Of a stretch of 64,000 nucleotides of DNA, positions 53,866 to 64,000 are shown in pieces; position 1 is the stretch's first letter, and the number at the start of each line of letters is the position of its first letter. The DNA lies in assembly GCA_014621425.1 (NCBI GenBank), contig JAANBB010000044.1, positions 1-64,000 of the forward strand, read 5' to 3'. Made by a program: the position numbers and the translations under genes. Under the pieces are notes generated by a model, which made no database searches, had not been told where the DNA came from, and worked only from the letters and a program-made list of their open reading frames with translations. This stretch comes from Cylindrodendrum hubeiense (lineage: Eukaryota; Ascomycota; Sordariomycetes; Hypocreales; Nectriaceae).

Positions 53866-55038
53866 CTTGGTTATGGGTGATAGGAACCTTCTGGATCCTT
53901 TCAGTAGTGGGATGGAGTTTGGAGTAAAGCTAGAACTGGAGCGAACAGAAACAAGAAATCGAAATTCATCCTTGGCCGGTGGACTTGCCCTTCCTCTTTA
54001 TGCTTGGTCGACATTACTACGATACGTCATTTTGGGCCGGCTGGTCACTTCACCCGTCCCAGGTATTGTGGATTGTTTAAGACACCAAGGTCAGTCGGTT
54101 CAGGTTTGATAGATGCGGGATCTAGGTGGTCGAATGACAACACTGGACCGGTAGTCCGAGCGCAAATCTTTCGCTTACCCGCACGGCATAGGTCAGTTTA
54201 TCTGAATGTCGGCATGCATTAGAGACAGAAGCTGAAAGTTGGGCCAAGGCACTGCCAAGCGCATTACATACATGCTGATATCGGGTAACAGGCTCTATAG
54301 AGACACCGAGAGAGTAGCCGGACAGGTATCTGTTAGGACCCAATTATAGTAAGCATGGCGATTATTAACAGTACCAATCTCGTCTGGTTTCCGCCTTTGA
54401 TTTTCTCTTGACGGCAGTCTCACCCGCGTCCGACCACAGCCCCACGCTAGACCTCGCTTCGTCGACGACATTCTACCTCGCTCTGACAGGTTCTATTTGT
54501 AGCGGTGCGTTAGCATATCTCGTAGTCTAGATTAAAACTCTCCACTTAGTTACTTCCGTGTCTCACTATGTCAAGCCATTTCCGTCAGCCGTCCGACGTA
54601 CATCTCTGCCGTGTCTTACTGAGCGAAATACAATGTCAGAGGCCCCATTGTGATGTAAGCTCGGCCAACCGGGTTCATTGCCTGCCGATCTAGGAACATT
54701 GACTACCAATAGATCACATTTTCTTCTTATCGATCCGGAATTGCCGACCAGGCGCATGAGGCCAATGCCAGCTCGATCTGCCGCCACGCTATGACGGACA
54801 TGATACCGCCTACCCTACAGCTTGCGGAATCCGGTTTCGAGTTGTCACTGCCCCATCATCCACAGCGGTGAGCACTATAAGATGACTAGGTATGATTGAC
54901 TAAGGCTTTTTACTCTTTCCCATATTTAAATGGGTTTATCCCCAGCTAAGAAATTTGAGTTCATCCCCACCACGCTTGCTCCATCGTTACAGCTTCCAAC
55001 TCATCCCACGGCTTCTCACGTCAGCGACATCATCCGAG
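53866..55038. promoter_or_regulatory. Divergent promoter of NRPS-like and acyltransferase genes
   Basis: This 1.17-kb region separates the two divergent ATGs. A TATA-like ATATTTAAA lies at 54922-54930, about 110 bp before the acyltransferase ATG. One CGG-N5-CCG dyad (54736-54746) is present but unsupported by repeats. No other gene was seen. Confidence 0.5.
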
Positions 55039-56694
55039 ATGCCCGAGCAAGAAGTTTTCGAACTTCACCCATCAGGGTGGGAGTCAGATCCATCTGACGA
55101 GTTCTTCAAGTTGTCCACAGTAGATTACTGCTCCCCGCAGTTGTATACCAACTATGCTCTATTCTTCAAACTCTCAGATGTCGACAAGCCTAAGACAATC
55201 CCCGTCCTCAAGCGTGGCCTTGAGGTTATGCTAAGCCAATGCCGCCAGTTATGCGGTATAATCGAGGAACATCCCGACGGAGGCCTTTGCTTCCACAAGA
55301 AACGGCAAAGCACTGTACAGTTTCACGTACAGTGGCTCGACGGCCGCGAAGACGAGGGCAAATATCCCACTTTTGATGAACTAGAGGACCGCCATTTCGT
55401 CTCCCCGGCTTTGGGTAGCCTAGACACTTGGTGCGTACCGCCCATGACGTATGGCGAGAAGCCAGAGGCCAAACCTGCGAGCAATCCCAAAGTGTCTGCC
55501 TTCAAGATGACCTTCATCCGCGGGGGGTTGGTTTTTGTGATGCACCAGCATCACTATGCAAACGACGTCATGGGATGGGCCGGCGAGCTGCACCAGCTGG
55601 CCGAGAACTGCGCCGCCATATGGAAGTCTCAAGAAAACCCAACTCTGCCGCCCTGGGACCCGGCCTGTCTGGATTATTCGAGACTCACGATGCCGGACGT
55701 CCCCGAGGACCAGCGCGTCGAAGGCCCCGAGCCACGTTCACCACATCCCGACCGCAAAGTAGCCCAGCGACTGCTCTTCCATCTTCCCAAGAGCAAGACG
55801 GCCGAGTTGAAGAAGTTGGCGAGTCCTGAGGACGGCAGCTACTGGATATCGAGCTATGACGCATACATGGCATACATCTGGCGCATTCTGTCGAAGCACA
55901 GGGCCAATCTCTTCAAGCCAGACCTCAAGGAGAATGTTGTTTGGGGAGAGGCTGTTGATTTCCGGAGGCGCTTGAATGATCCGCCGGTGCCGCAACGCAT
56001 CCAGGGGAATGTTCTCATCACGGCATCAAGCGAGAAAAGTTCCGTGCCGCAGCTCACAGCCGAGGAGGTCATCTCGGAGGTGCCTCTGTCAAAGTTGGCC
56101 TGGTAATCTTATCTCCCTTTCCTTTTCTCTCCCCCTACAACTCTCCATGTACATACATGGTATCCATTACAGCTACCCCCCTTTGAACACATGTTGTCCC
56201 TGCTCCTTCTCGCCACTCGCAGTATATCAACTACTTTCACACTTGCTAATCGACACCCTCTCAGGTACATCCGCCAAATCACTAACGGTGTTACGGAAGA
56301 AAGTCTGGACAAGGCTTTATCTGCCATGGCCGCCATCCGCGACAAATCCAAGTTAAACCACTCCATCAGCACCTTCTCGCCCATGACTAACTTTACCACT
56401 GACTGGCGGGACACTCAGTCATGTGAAGCCGATTTTGGCTTCGCGAAGCCACACGCATTTCGGGCTCCCCTTGAGACTGTCACAGCTGGCCTTACAGTTG
56501 TATATCCTGTGCGAAAGAACGGCGCCCCGGCGGGCGAAGACGAGGGAAATGAGTTTAGTATTGGGTTCGAGAAGGAGCTTGCCAAAGATTTGATCGAGGA
56601 TCCTGAGTGGAATCGGTATTTCGAGTTTAGAGGTGTGGATGCTGAGGAGAGGGCGAACAGGGTGAATGTGGCTCGACCGATGGCAGTGGCTTAG
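55039..56694 (+). CDS. BAHD-type O/N-acyltransferase (fungal transferase family)
   Basis: Transfers an acyl group from CoA to a hydroxyl or amine of a small molecule; the family includes trichothecene 3-O-acetyltransferase. Exons 55039-56102 and 56265-56694 join in phase to 497 aa, the usual length. The catalytic HxxxD is His172-Asp176 in HQHHYANDVMGW. The structural DFGWG motif appears altered as DFGFAKP near residue 430. The intron is 162 bp, long for this window. ATG 55039 is the first in-frame ATG; the open frame upstream lacks one. It is divergent from the NRPS-like reductase, so it may acylate the alcohol or related product of that enzyme. This link is positional only. Confidence 0.88.
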
Positions 56695-57295
56695 TGCATC
56701 GTGTGTGCTGACATATGCTGCAACTCCGATTGTGGGATCGACATTGGTACAAGAAAAATGAAGTACCTGCCTCAGTTTTCTTCTGACCCCCTCGAACGTA
56801 CATAAGTGGTGCGGAAGTGCAAAGATTCAAGGTACAGTCTCCACGCCATTCATTTTAACCGGCGTTTGGATACAAAAGGAGTCGATATACGGGTGATATT
56901 CTCACCCGAAGGACGAAGCCACCCGCTTTTAACCGCTAGAGGTTGCAGGGACTGGTATGATGTAATATTGAATGCATGTCATCATCCTCGGTCGGGTAAA
57001 AACCCCATGTGATAATTTGATTGCAAACATGGCGAGATTGCAGTTCTGGGGCTAGTTTCTTGTAGCGCCGAAATAGCCGTGTGTTAGTTCACCAGGCTTG
57101 AAACAGCCACCGGATGAAATTATTTAGGCTCCTAGTACTTCCAAGTCAACTAATTATGCCAAAGCCGAGATGATCAGGCTAGCGACTAAAAGGCTCCTCT
57201 TAATTATCAAACGGTACATAGCCAAGATGTCCCACATGACAGATCACAGATTGAAAACTGCATTCGGCATTCAGAATACGTAGAGCCCTGTAAAC
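56695..57295. other. Intergenic region without recognised gene
   Basis: About 600 bp between the acyltransferase and the GH30 pseudogene; nothing identifiable. Confidence 0.5.
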
Positions 57296-58686
57296 ATGGC
57301 TGTCAATATCTTCATTCAATGTATCCCACTGCTTGTGATGGCTTCGTTTCCCCAAGCAAACGCTGCATCAATTGCACTTAATCAGAATACAAATACCAGA
57401 TAGTTGAGGGTTTCGGCTTTTCGGAAGCTTTCAACTTCGGCAGGTCCCTCATGACAATGAGCAACAAAACCTAGGACGCAGTTTTGGATCTTCTCTGGAG
57501 TACCGAAATTGGAGCTGGCTTGAGCATCCTCAGAAACATCGTCACATCCACCAACTCAAGCATGGGCGGGGGATCTATCGAGCCTTAATCTCCAATTTCA
57601 CCAAATTCAACCCCTTCATACGTGTGGGATGGTGATGACCAGGGGTAAGTCTGGTTGGTACGGAAGGCAGTCGAATATGGACTAAGTCGGTTTGCCGCTG
57701 ACGCATGGTCTGCCCCGTCCTTCATGAAAACCAACATGGATGACACCTACGGTAGCTACATATGTGGGGTGACAGATGCACAATGTTCTTCGGGCGACTG
57801 GAGACAGGCATTTGCAAACTATCTCGTCCAATATGTCCGCTTCTACAAGGAAGAAGTTGGGGTTAGTATCACGCACCTTGGATTTCTCAACGAACCAGAA
57901 GGTTCTTTCTCATATCCCAGCATGCTTACCAATGGCATCCAAGCTGCTGATTTCCTAGAAGTTTTGAGACCGACACTTGACTCATCGGAATTCGCCGGTG
58001 TCAAAGTAACCTGCTGCGATGGGATAGGCTGGGATTCTCAGCAACAGATGCTTAAGGATATTCAGTCAGTCAACGCCGAGAAATTCATGGATGTCGTCAG
58101 TTCTCATGGCTACAGTGCGGCACCTGGAGATCCATTCAATACTACTCTCTCGGTCTTGCAGACAGAGTGGGCCAACATTTTCAGTCCGTGGTCAACAGGG
58201 TGGGACACGGGCGCGGACGGAGACGGCTTGTTGTGGGCTAGTAGAATCTAAAATGGTCTCACGAAGAGCAATCTCAGCGCCTTTCTCTATTGGCTTGGGT
58301 ACACGGATATTGAAGACAACTCCATGCTTATCTGAGTCAATCCCGACGAGGACTCGTACGAGGTATCTAAAAAACTCTGGGCCTTTGCGCACTTTGGGCG
58401 ATTCGTTCGGCCTGGTGCGACCAGAATCTCAGCGCTCAGCGACAGCGAATCTTTGACGACGAGTGCTTTTGTAAATAATGATGGGTTATTATCTCTACAA
58501 GTCATCAACCTGTCCACAGATGACCAGTTGTTCACCGTGTCTGGATTCACAGGGTTCAGCCAAGTGACGCCAGTCTTGACAAATCGGGATAATGACTTCA
58601 CATTCACGTCAGACAACGAAGTGATAAACGGGTCGTTCAACCACTCAATTCCAGCGAGGTCTATAATGACTTTCTGGTCTAGATGA
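57296..58686 (+). pseudogene. GH30 (xylanase-type) pseudogene with five in-frame stops
   Basis: The frame opens at ATG 57296 with a signal peptide (MAVNIFIQCIPLLVMASFPQ). It shifts by one base near 57389, then runs to TGA 58684-58686. Homology to GH30 (subfamily 7 style) is plain: VEGFGFSEAFNFG, AADAWSAPSFMKTN, acid/base Glu in HLGFLNEPEG, nucleophile Glu in LQTEWAN, and KKLWAFAHFGRFVRPGA. Premature stops are TAG 57472, TAA 57586, TAA 57646, TAA 58249 and TGA 58333, all in the same frame. At least three fit Gln codons (CAG or CAA) changed by C to T and one fits CGA to TGA. Both catalytic glutamates remain, so decay looks recent. The intact enzyme would have been a secreted xylan-degrading glycosidase. 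Confidence 0.85.
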
Positions 58687-60456
58687 TTCAGGGTGCTTAT
58701 TAGGTGGAATAGGTAGTGTCGAGGTTTATCTAGATCAAACCAGGACAATCTCTTGAGGTTTGAACGTCTTGACATCGAAAGCTTCTCCATGCATCAAGCC
58801 GTGAAAGTACCCATGACCCACCAGCACAAAATTTGTATCCTGTGCCGTAGATTGAGGAAGAACAAGAAACGGCACAGACCCACCGTAAAATATGGCGATG
58901 CGGTCGCCTATCTCGGTCCCTCCAGGAACCGAACCAAAGTCGCCATTTCTGTCAGGTACCAGCTACGCCCCAATACATTAGGTAGTCCATCTTGCATAAT
59001 GTCACGTACATGAGGTAGCAAGGCAGAACTATGAGATTGCCCTCTCGCCTCCAACAAGACCATCTGGTCAATTATCGCCCATAGGCTCTGCCTTAGACGA
59101 TCCGCTTCCTCCAGAGACCTGGACTCTCGTCGGTGTCACCAAGTCCGTGGTCTAGCGCCTAGATCAGAGTCCAGCGAACGGTGACGAATCATCACGCCAC
59201 GCAGTGTGTTCTTTAAACCGTATATCGATGTATTCATCTGATTCTATTTTAATCGCGCGCTAAAAATAATAATATTTATGCGTTTAGGGGAAGAAGACAG
59301 CCAACAACCTGTTGGACATGACCAGCCGTTCGTCCGCTTCAGCCAATGACAGTAGCCTGACATGGGGCAGCCGCTCCTCCGGCGTTTTCTTAAACCGAGG
59401 CAGCCACTGGTATCACGATGAAATAGCGGTAAACGGATGACGCTGAACACGATGAATCAACACAATAAATTGTCATCGTCACAGCTGTTGGAAAAGTTCA
59501 TGGTTGTGAATGGCTCGTCCCTGACCGACGAGGAGCTGCAGGATCTACCCTACACCGTCAGATGGAGCAGACCCCTCGAGGATCATGTGCTGCTATTTTA
59601 AGTTGGTGTCCCTTGCTGCGAAATACAATAGCTCCTCAAAGCTGAAATAATCTTAGTCGTTTCTATTGCCCAATACTGGATGGTCACCATGATGCTTTCC
59701 ACGTATCTTGGCTGTATTGGTCGTGCTGCGAATCCAGAACATGCGTCTCTGTAGGCTGTTGGTGACTCACACTTACTCCTGATTCCCTTTTGCCACAGAA
59801 TCAACGTGACCATTCTGACTGTCAAACACGACACTCCGCATCATCTTGTTAACACGGTCATGCCGTTTTCGTATTGTCGGTTCTGGCCAATCAGAGCAGC
59901 CGTTGGCGGGGCGGACTCCTCCCCAGCCCTCGCAGACGCGGGAACGTCTACGACGGATGCCATCGTGCATGTTCACAAACGCCTGTGGTCTCCAAGGCCC
60001 AGTCTGATTTGCCAGGCATCGACACGTAGCAAGGACCTAAGACACTCCTGTCCACTTGGGCGATTAAGCGAGACCATTCGCTGTATTGAGCGGGGTGGGG
60101 AATCAATAGACTGCCCCAATGGTGGTGCCATAACGACGGCCGCGCCTCTGGCTGCAGGAAGTGCTTGCACACCGCTTCACCACGGCCGTCTTGCCATTGG
60201 CGAAGACAGGTCAAGTTTTGCACATGGCCACAACTCCAATGGATGAAGCCTCGCATCCGGCGGGTGTAGAGACCCACGCTAGGATTCATCAGAGAGTCGT
60301 CGCTGCCCGATGGCGGATTTGATCAGAACGACTAAATTTCAACAACATTAATTTACGGATCGCGGTTTCTTTGTTCGCCTCCAGCAGCGTCGTTGCCATC
60401 TGAATCTCTATCGCGGTCTGACTTGCACCAAGTTCCCCCTCACTTATTCGTCCGAG
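58687..60456. other. Gene-poor region with relics
   Basis: Beyond the HET relic, the region holds only small ORFs. One plus-strand 54-codon ORF (59437-59601) and a minus-strand coding-like stretch (about 59290-59400, PEERLPHVRLLSLAEADERL) look protein-like but match nothing I know. About 59770-60290 has long overlapping ORFs on both strands without motifs. The final 150 bp form the kinase promoter. Confidence 0.4.
58735..59130 (-). pseudogene. C-terminal relic of a HET-family incompatibility protein
   Basis: On the minus strand the last about 70 codons read GGTEIGDRIAIFYGGSVPFL, then FVLVGHGYFHGLMHGEAFD, the standard C-terminal motif of fungal HET proteins (GD-VLLGG-PFVLRP ... GE-YVHGIMHGEA), ending in TGA at about 58735. 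Upstream coding text (LEEADRLRQSLWAIIDQMVL) lies in another frame, so at least one frameshift occurs near 58948. No HET domain precedes it within the window; the gene is truncated. Confidence 0.65.
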
Positions 60457-62757
60457 ATGTCGCCCAAGCGACAGCGCCCCACTCGTCGGGCTGAAATGCA
60501 GCCAGAACGCACAGCTTTTCGGTCACTGCGGAATCGACTGAAACGCAAGATCGTGCGGTCAGAGACAGGGCGAGATTTCATATCAAATGCAAGCATTATC
60601 GCGATCTTCACCTTCGCTGCTATTAAAAAGGCCGTAGAACAGCTGGTCTGTCCGCCGGACGATCGAGTTGGTCTCGCGAATACGATATATGCCGAGGGCA
60701 GGACCCTGTTTGCTATATTGATATGGATGAATGAACCAGATTCCATCGTTACATTTCGTAGCCACGAGGTCCTCGACCCAAGACTACCGTTAAGATCCTC
60801 CGATGTCGACAAGATGGGGCTCAAATTCGGCTCCAGGCTTGTAAATGAAGAACAGTGGAAATTCTTGCCATACACTTTCCCCCCGGGTATGTCAGAGTAC
60901 CATCGGGAAATCGACAGTGATAGAATTCTGCCTTTTGTGGGCAAGTCGAAGAAGCTCGCATCCAGCGTGTATGCAGACGTTTTCAAAGTCAACATCGACG
61001 CGTCCGAGCAGGCTTTCTTTCCAAAAGAGGTAAGCGAGCGGCACTCTGTCTATTAATAGGGCTCGCTGACGTATTTATTTTAGACTAGCGAGGTTCAAGT
61101 TATCAAGAAGAGCTTAAAACCGAATGTGACGTCGAACCGGGTTCAACAGGAAAGATTATGTTTGCGGCTCCTCAACCAGCTCAAACATCCCAACATCGTC
61201 TGTTTTCTGGGTTCATATACGTATTTGGAACAGCATCACTTCTTGTTTCCGTGTTTCGATTTGGACCTGAGCGAGTTTCTGGAGAGGGACTTTCGGTTGG
61301 GCAATTTTGAATCGGATGTCACCTTCTACTTGGCATTGCGAGGACTCGGCTCTGCACTGTCTCACATCCACCAACTTCACTTAAATCGAAAAACCCACGG
61401 CGTTGATTTTGATGGTATCGGCTGGCATCACGATCTTCAACCCGCAAATATTTTAGTGAGCAAGGACACATTCCTACTCACCGACTTCGGACTCGCAAAC
61501 TTTCAACAAGGCTCCGCCAAGCCGTCGGTGCTATGGCAGCGAACATGTGGAGATTATATTGCTCCTGAATGTATGGATGCGGAACAAACTGAGCAGATTG
61601 TCGACCAAGCCATTGACGTCTGGGCATTTGGCTGCCTCATTGCGGAAGTCGCGGCATATATGCAGAAGGGCGCTCCTGGTGTTGAGGATTTCAGTAATCA
61701 CCGGTTATCTGAAGGAGGCACAGACTGCCAGTTCTATGACACAAATAGGCAGACTAAAGCTTCGGTAAAAAAGTGGCTGGAGTCCCTCAATGGAGGCAAA
61801 TCAGAGGAGCGGTTAATTCCGTCGCTTATCAACACTTCACTCCATGCTCTGACAGCCGACCCGCACCGTCGCCCTAACATCATGCATGTTACCAACAGCC
61901 TCACCCTCTTGAGTCTCAAGGCGCACTTCGACTCTGTACAGAAGCAATTTTCTGATACTCGTGCCTTGCATGGAATCACGGCCGGCGACAACCTCTGGTT
62001 TCTGCAGGAGCGGTTTCGCGCCTGGGGCCGGATATTGGCACTCGACAAGAACGACGCGGTGATGGCCATCTCGGACAATACGCATGAGTGTTATCATGAG
62101 TTCATCAGAAACATGGACTATTTATTCCAGGAGCTAAACGACGCGGCTCTGACAACCTTTTACACTTCGGAAGCCCGATTTGGTTTCGAGGACCGTGTCG
62201 ATCGGATGGTTGAGAATTTGTGGAGTCTGCTGCCAATTCACATGCGGAAACTCACCAAGGAGTGTTGGTATCGAGCTGTCTTGAACGCGGACTGGACGGA
62301 TGCCTCCGGTGAGGTGTATGGTACACTGAAATCGAGGTCCCTTGTTTACAAGAGCGGTGATGATGCATCGATGTTGGAGAGTATTCGGCGGAAGGCACAA
62401 GCCGACAAGGATATGAGAGCAAAGGAGGAGAAGAGCTTGACAATAAGCCCAGACAGCGAGTACAAATCCAAGATTGCATTTGCCCTGGGAAAATTGATGA
62501 AGAAGCTTCACACCATTGCGCGGCTGCACGAAGGCTTCAATTCGCAACCGGTCCCCGTCTTCAGATCATCCACCGACGACACGACGAACGACGATGGTTC
62601 ATGGAGGTCATATGTTTTCGGCCTGTACGTGAGTATTACGGGAGCTACAGTCAGACGAAGAACACCGCTATGGAAGGAGATCTGCGGCACTATCAGCACA
62701 CAGAGTACTGTTCTTCCATCCACCGCTACAGTTTTGGGGTTGGCCTTTGGAAGGTAG
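60457..62757 (+). CDS. Fungal protein-kinase-like protein
   Basis: Exons 60457-61029 and 61084-62757 join in phase to 748 aa. An about 190-residue N-terminal helical region of the kind found in fungal incompatibility-associated kinases precedes the kinase domain. The glycine loop is poorly conserved (FVGKSKKLASSVYADVFKV); Lys199 in VQVIKKSL is the likely ATP lysine. The catalytic loop is HHDLQPANILV (Asp308, Asn313) with the usual Arg and Lys replaced by His and Gln. DFGLA (Asp325) and YIAPE are intact, and DVWAFGCLIAEV follows. A C-terminal helical region of about 270 residues has no known motif. Activity is plausible but altered. It is adjacent to a dehydrogenase on the opposite strand, with no functional link evident. 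Confidence 0.85.
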
Positions 62758-62920
62758 GCCTCTGAACTTCTTTGCAAGGGTGATATTGAACCTAAGCTTT
62801 AGAGGTTGGGATTAGCCAAGAGAGGGCTGATCTCGTCAAGATGTGTCACACGCAGTTGGAGGTAGACATGGGAGCAGCACGCAGAGTGGACTCGGTCTTC
62901 ATCCCCTTCAGCACTATGGA

Positions 62921-64000
62921 TCACTCCTGCACGCCCTGGATCAAATTCTTGATGCCTTCGCCCCTCATCGTCTTTTCCCAGGCCTCCGTTGCACTTTCAA
63001 ACGGCACAATGCTGCTTATCAACGGCTTGACAGACACTTTGCCTGAGCCCAACAAGTCGAGAGAGATGTCGTAATCGCCCGGCGCATAGCGAAAGGAGGT
63101 CTTGACAACCATCTCCTTCTCGCACATGGCTCCCATGGGCAGCGTCTGGTCCGGCTTTCCCATGCCTATCTGCACGAAGACGCCGCCTGGTGTTAACGCA
63201 TAGATGCCGGTTTGAGCCGACGACTCGACTCCGGTGCATTCCAACACCACTTCTACTCCGTCGTCGAGATTCATTTCTTTTTCGAATCTCGCCGCATTTT
63301 CTTTCGGTGTCGAGTCGAGGGCAGGGACGAAAGTGGCACAGCCAAGAAACTCCTTTGCGAATTCCAGTTTCTTCTCGTTGATGTCAGCGATGAAGACGGC
63401 TCCAGCGCCAAACGCTTTCGCCGTCGCGGCGACGAGCAGGCCAATCGTCCCGGAGCCGAGGACGAGGACATTTTGGCCGGGCCGCACATCTGCAAGCCGA
63501 ACGCCATGGACTGCAACGCTCAAGGGCTCCACAAGCACAGCCTCCTCCAAGCTCAGAGAGTCAGGGATCTTGTAGGCAAAGTCCTCTGGAATCTTGAAGT
63601 AGCGGGCGAGTGTGCCGTGAGTGTGAGGAGGATCGGCGGCGAACTGCATCTTGGGGCAGAGGTTGTACTTCCCCGCTTTGCACCGATTGCAGCGTCGGCA
63701 CGGGAAGCCCGGTTCGATGGCGACGCGATCGCCTGGTTTGACGGTGGCTACTTCTGAGCCGACCGAGTGGACGATGCCCGAGGCTTCGTGGCCCATGACC
63801 AGAGGCTCTTCCTCGGAAACCTTCCTGGTCACGCCGCCATGCTTCCAGAAATGGACCTAATAGGGTCAGCGCTGGGTCGCGCGACCGCGGGGTGGAGGTC
63901 AACTTACATCGCTACCGCAGACACCAACATACGCGATACGAATCAAGATATCGTGGGGGTCTGTGATTTCGGGGACCGGTCGGTCCTCGAAGCGAGCTTT
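62921..64000 (-). CDS. Zinc-dependent polyol (sorbitol/xylitol) dehydrogenase, partial
   Basis: Medium-chain dehydrogenase oxidising polyols with NAD(P). Exons 63908-64000 (open at the window edge, so the 5' end is missing) and 62921-63856 (minus) join in phase. VGVCGSD carries the catalytic-zinc Cys, and GHEASGIVHSVGSEV contains the zinc His-Glu pair. FPCRRCNRCKAGKYNLC is the structural-zinc four-Cys lobe. VEPLSVAVHGVR and the Rossmann VLVLGSGTIGLLVAATAKAFGA with acidic Asp in FIADINEKKLEF suggest NAD preference. The protein ends with LISSIVPFESATEAWE and NLIQGVQE. The order of motifs matches fungal xylitol/L-arabinitol dehydrogenases; which polyol it uses is not resolved. Confidence 0.9.

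Noticed and set aside
54736..54746. CGG-N5-CCG as operator for the NRPS-like locus
   Set aside because: Single occurrence, with spacing different from the repeated N6 sites; expected by chance.
59948..60289. Cys/His-containing minus-strand ORF as a zinc protein
   Set aside because: Cys and His spacing fits no known finger, and overlapping ORFs on both strands indicate base composition effects.

Overview
The window comes from a filamentous ascomycete, most likely Eurotiomycetes (Aspergillus/Penicillium type). Genes are cut by short 46-80 bp GT-AG introns with CTRAC branch points. Families include Zn2Cys6 and bZIP-DUF3425 regulators, Dal5-type transporters, GH78/GH79 enzymes, HeLo and HET domains, and an adenylate-forming reductase. 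I rebuilt exon structures by hand; wherever I give exons, they join in a single phase to a stop. No tRNA, rRNA or CRISPR was seen.

Layout. (1) 1-3.2 kb is AT-rich and gene-free, with a 33-bp tandem/inverted repeat and a relic ORF full of TAA/TAG stops, which fits repeat-induced point mutation (RIP). (2) 3.2-11.7 kb is a possible co-regulated module: Dal5 transporter, divergent Zn2Cys6 regulator, NMT1/THI5-like protein and glutathione transferase. Four perfect TCGG-N6-CCGA dyads lie in its two divergent promoters. (3) 12.9-25.3 kb looks like a glycoside-use block: a second Dal5 transporter, a bZIP regulator, an intracellular GH78 rhamnosidase, a secreted GH79 glucuronidase and an MFS sugar transporter.

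(4) 25.9-45 kb resembles an allorecognition or programmed-death island. It holds a HeLo domain fused to a ubiquitin-conjugating (UBC) fold whose catalytic Cys is Ser, a BIM1-like GPI protein, a DUF7580 protein, a C2H2/coiled-coil protein with a frameshifted ubiquitin-like tail, and three diverged paralogues sharing a C2H2-variant module, one fused to a HET domain. (5) 46.5-48.2 kb is a third ACS-family transporter. (6) 50.6-56.7 kb is a divergent pair, an A-T-R NRPS-like reductase and a BAHD-type acyltransferase, resembling a minimal biosynthetic locus. (7) 57.3-59.1 kb is a graveyard: a GH30 pseudogene with five in-frame stops and a HET-protein C-terminal relic. (8) 60.4-64 kb has a fungal kinase-like protein and a polyol dehydrogenase running off the end.

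The most novel items are the HeLo-UBC(Cys to Ser) fusion inside an island that also carries a decayed ubiquitin-like domain, and the TCGG-N6-CCGA promoter set.
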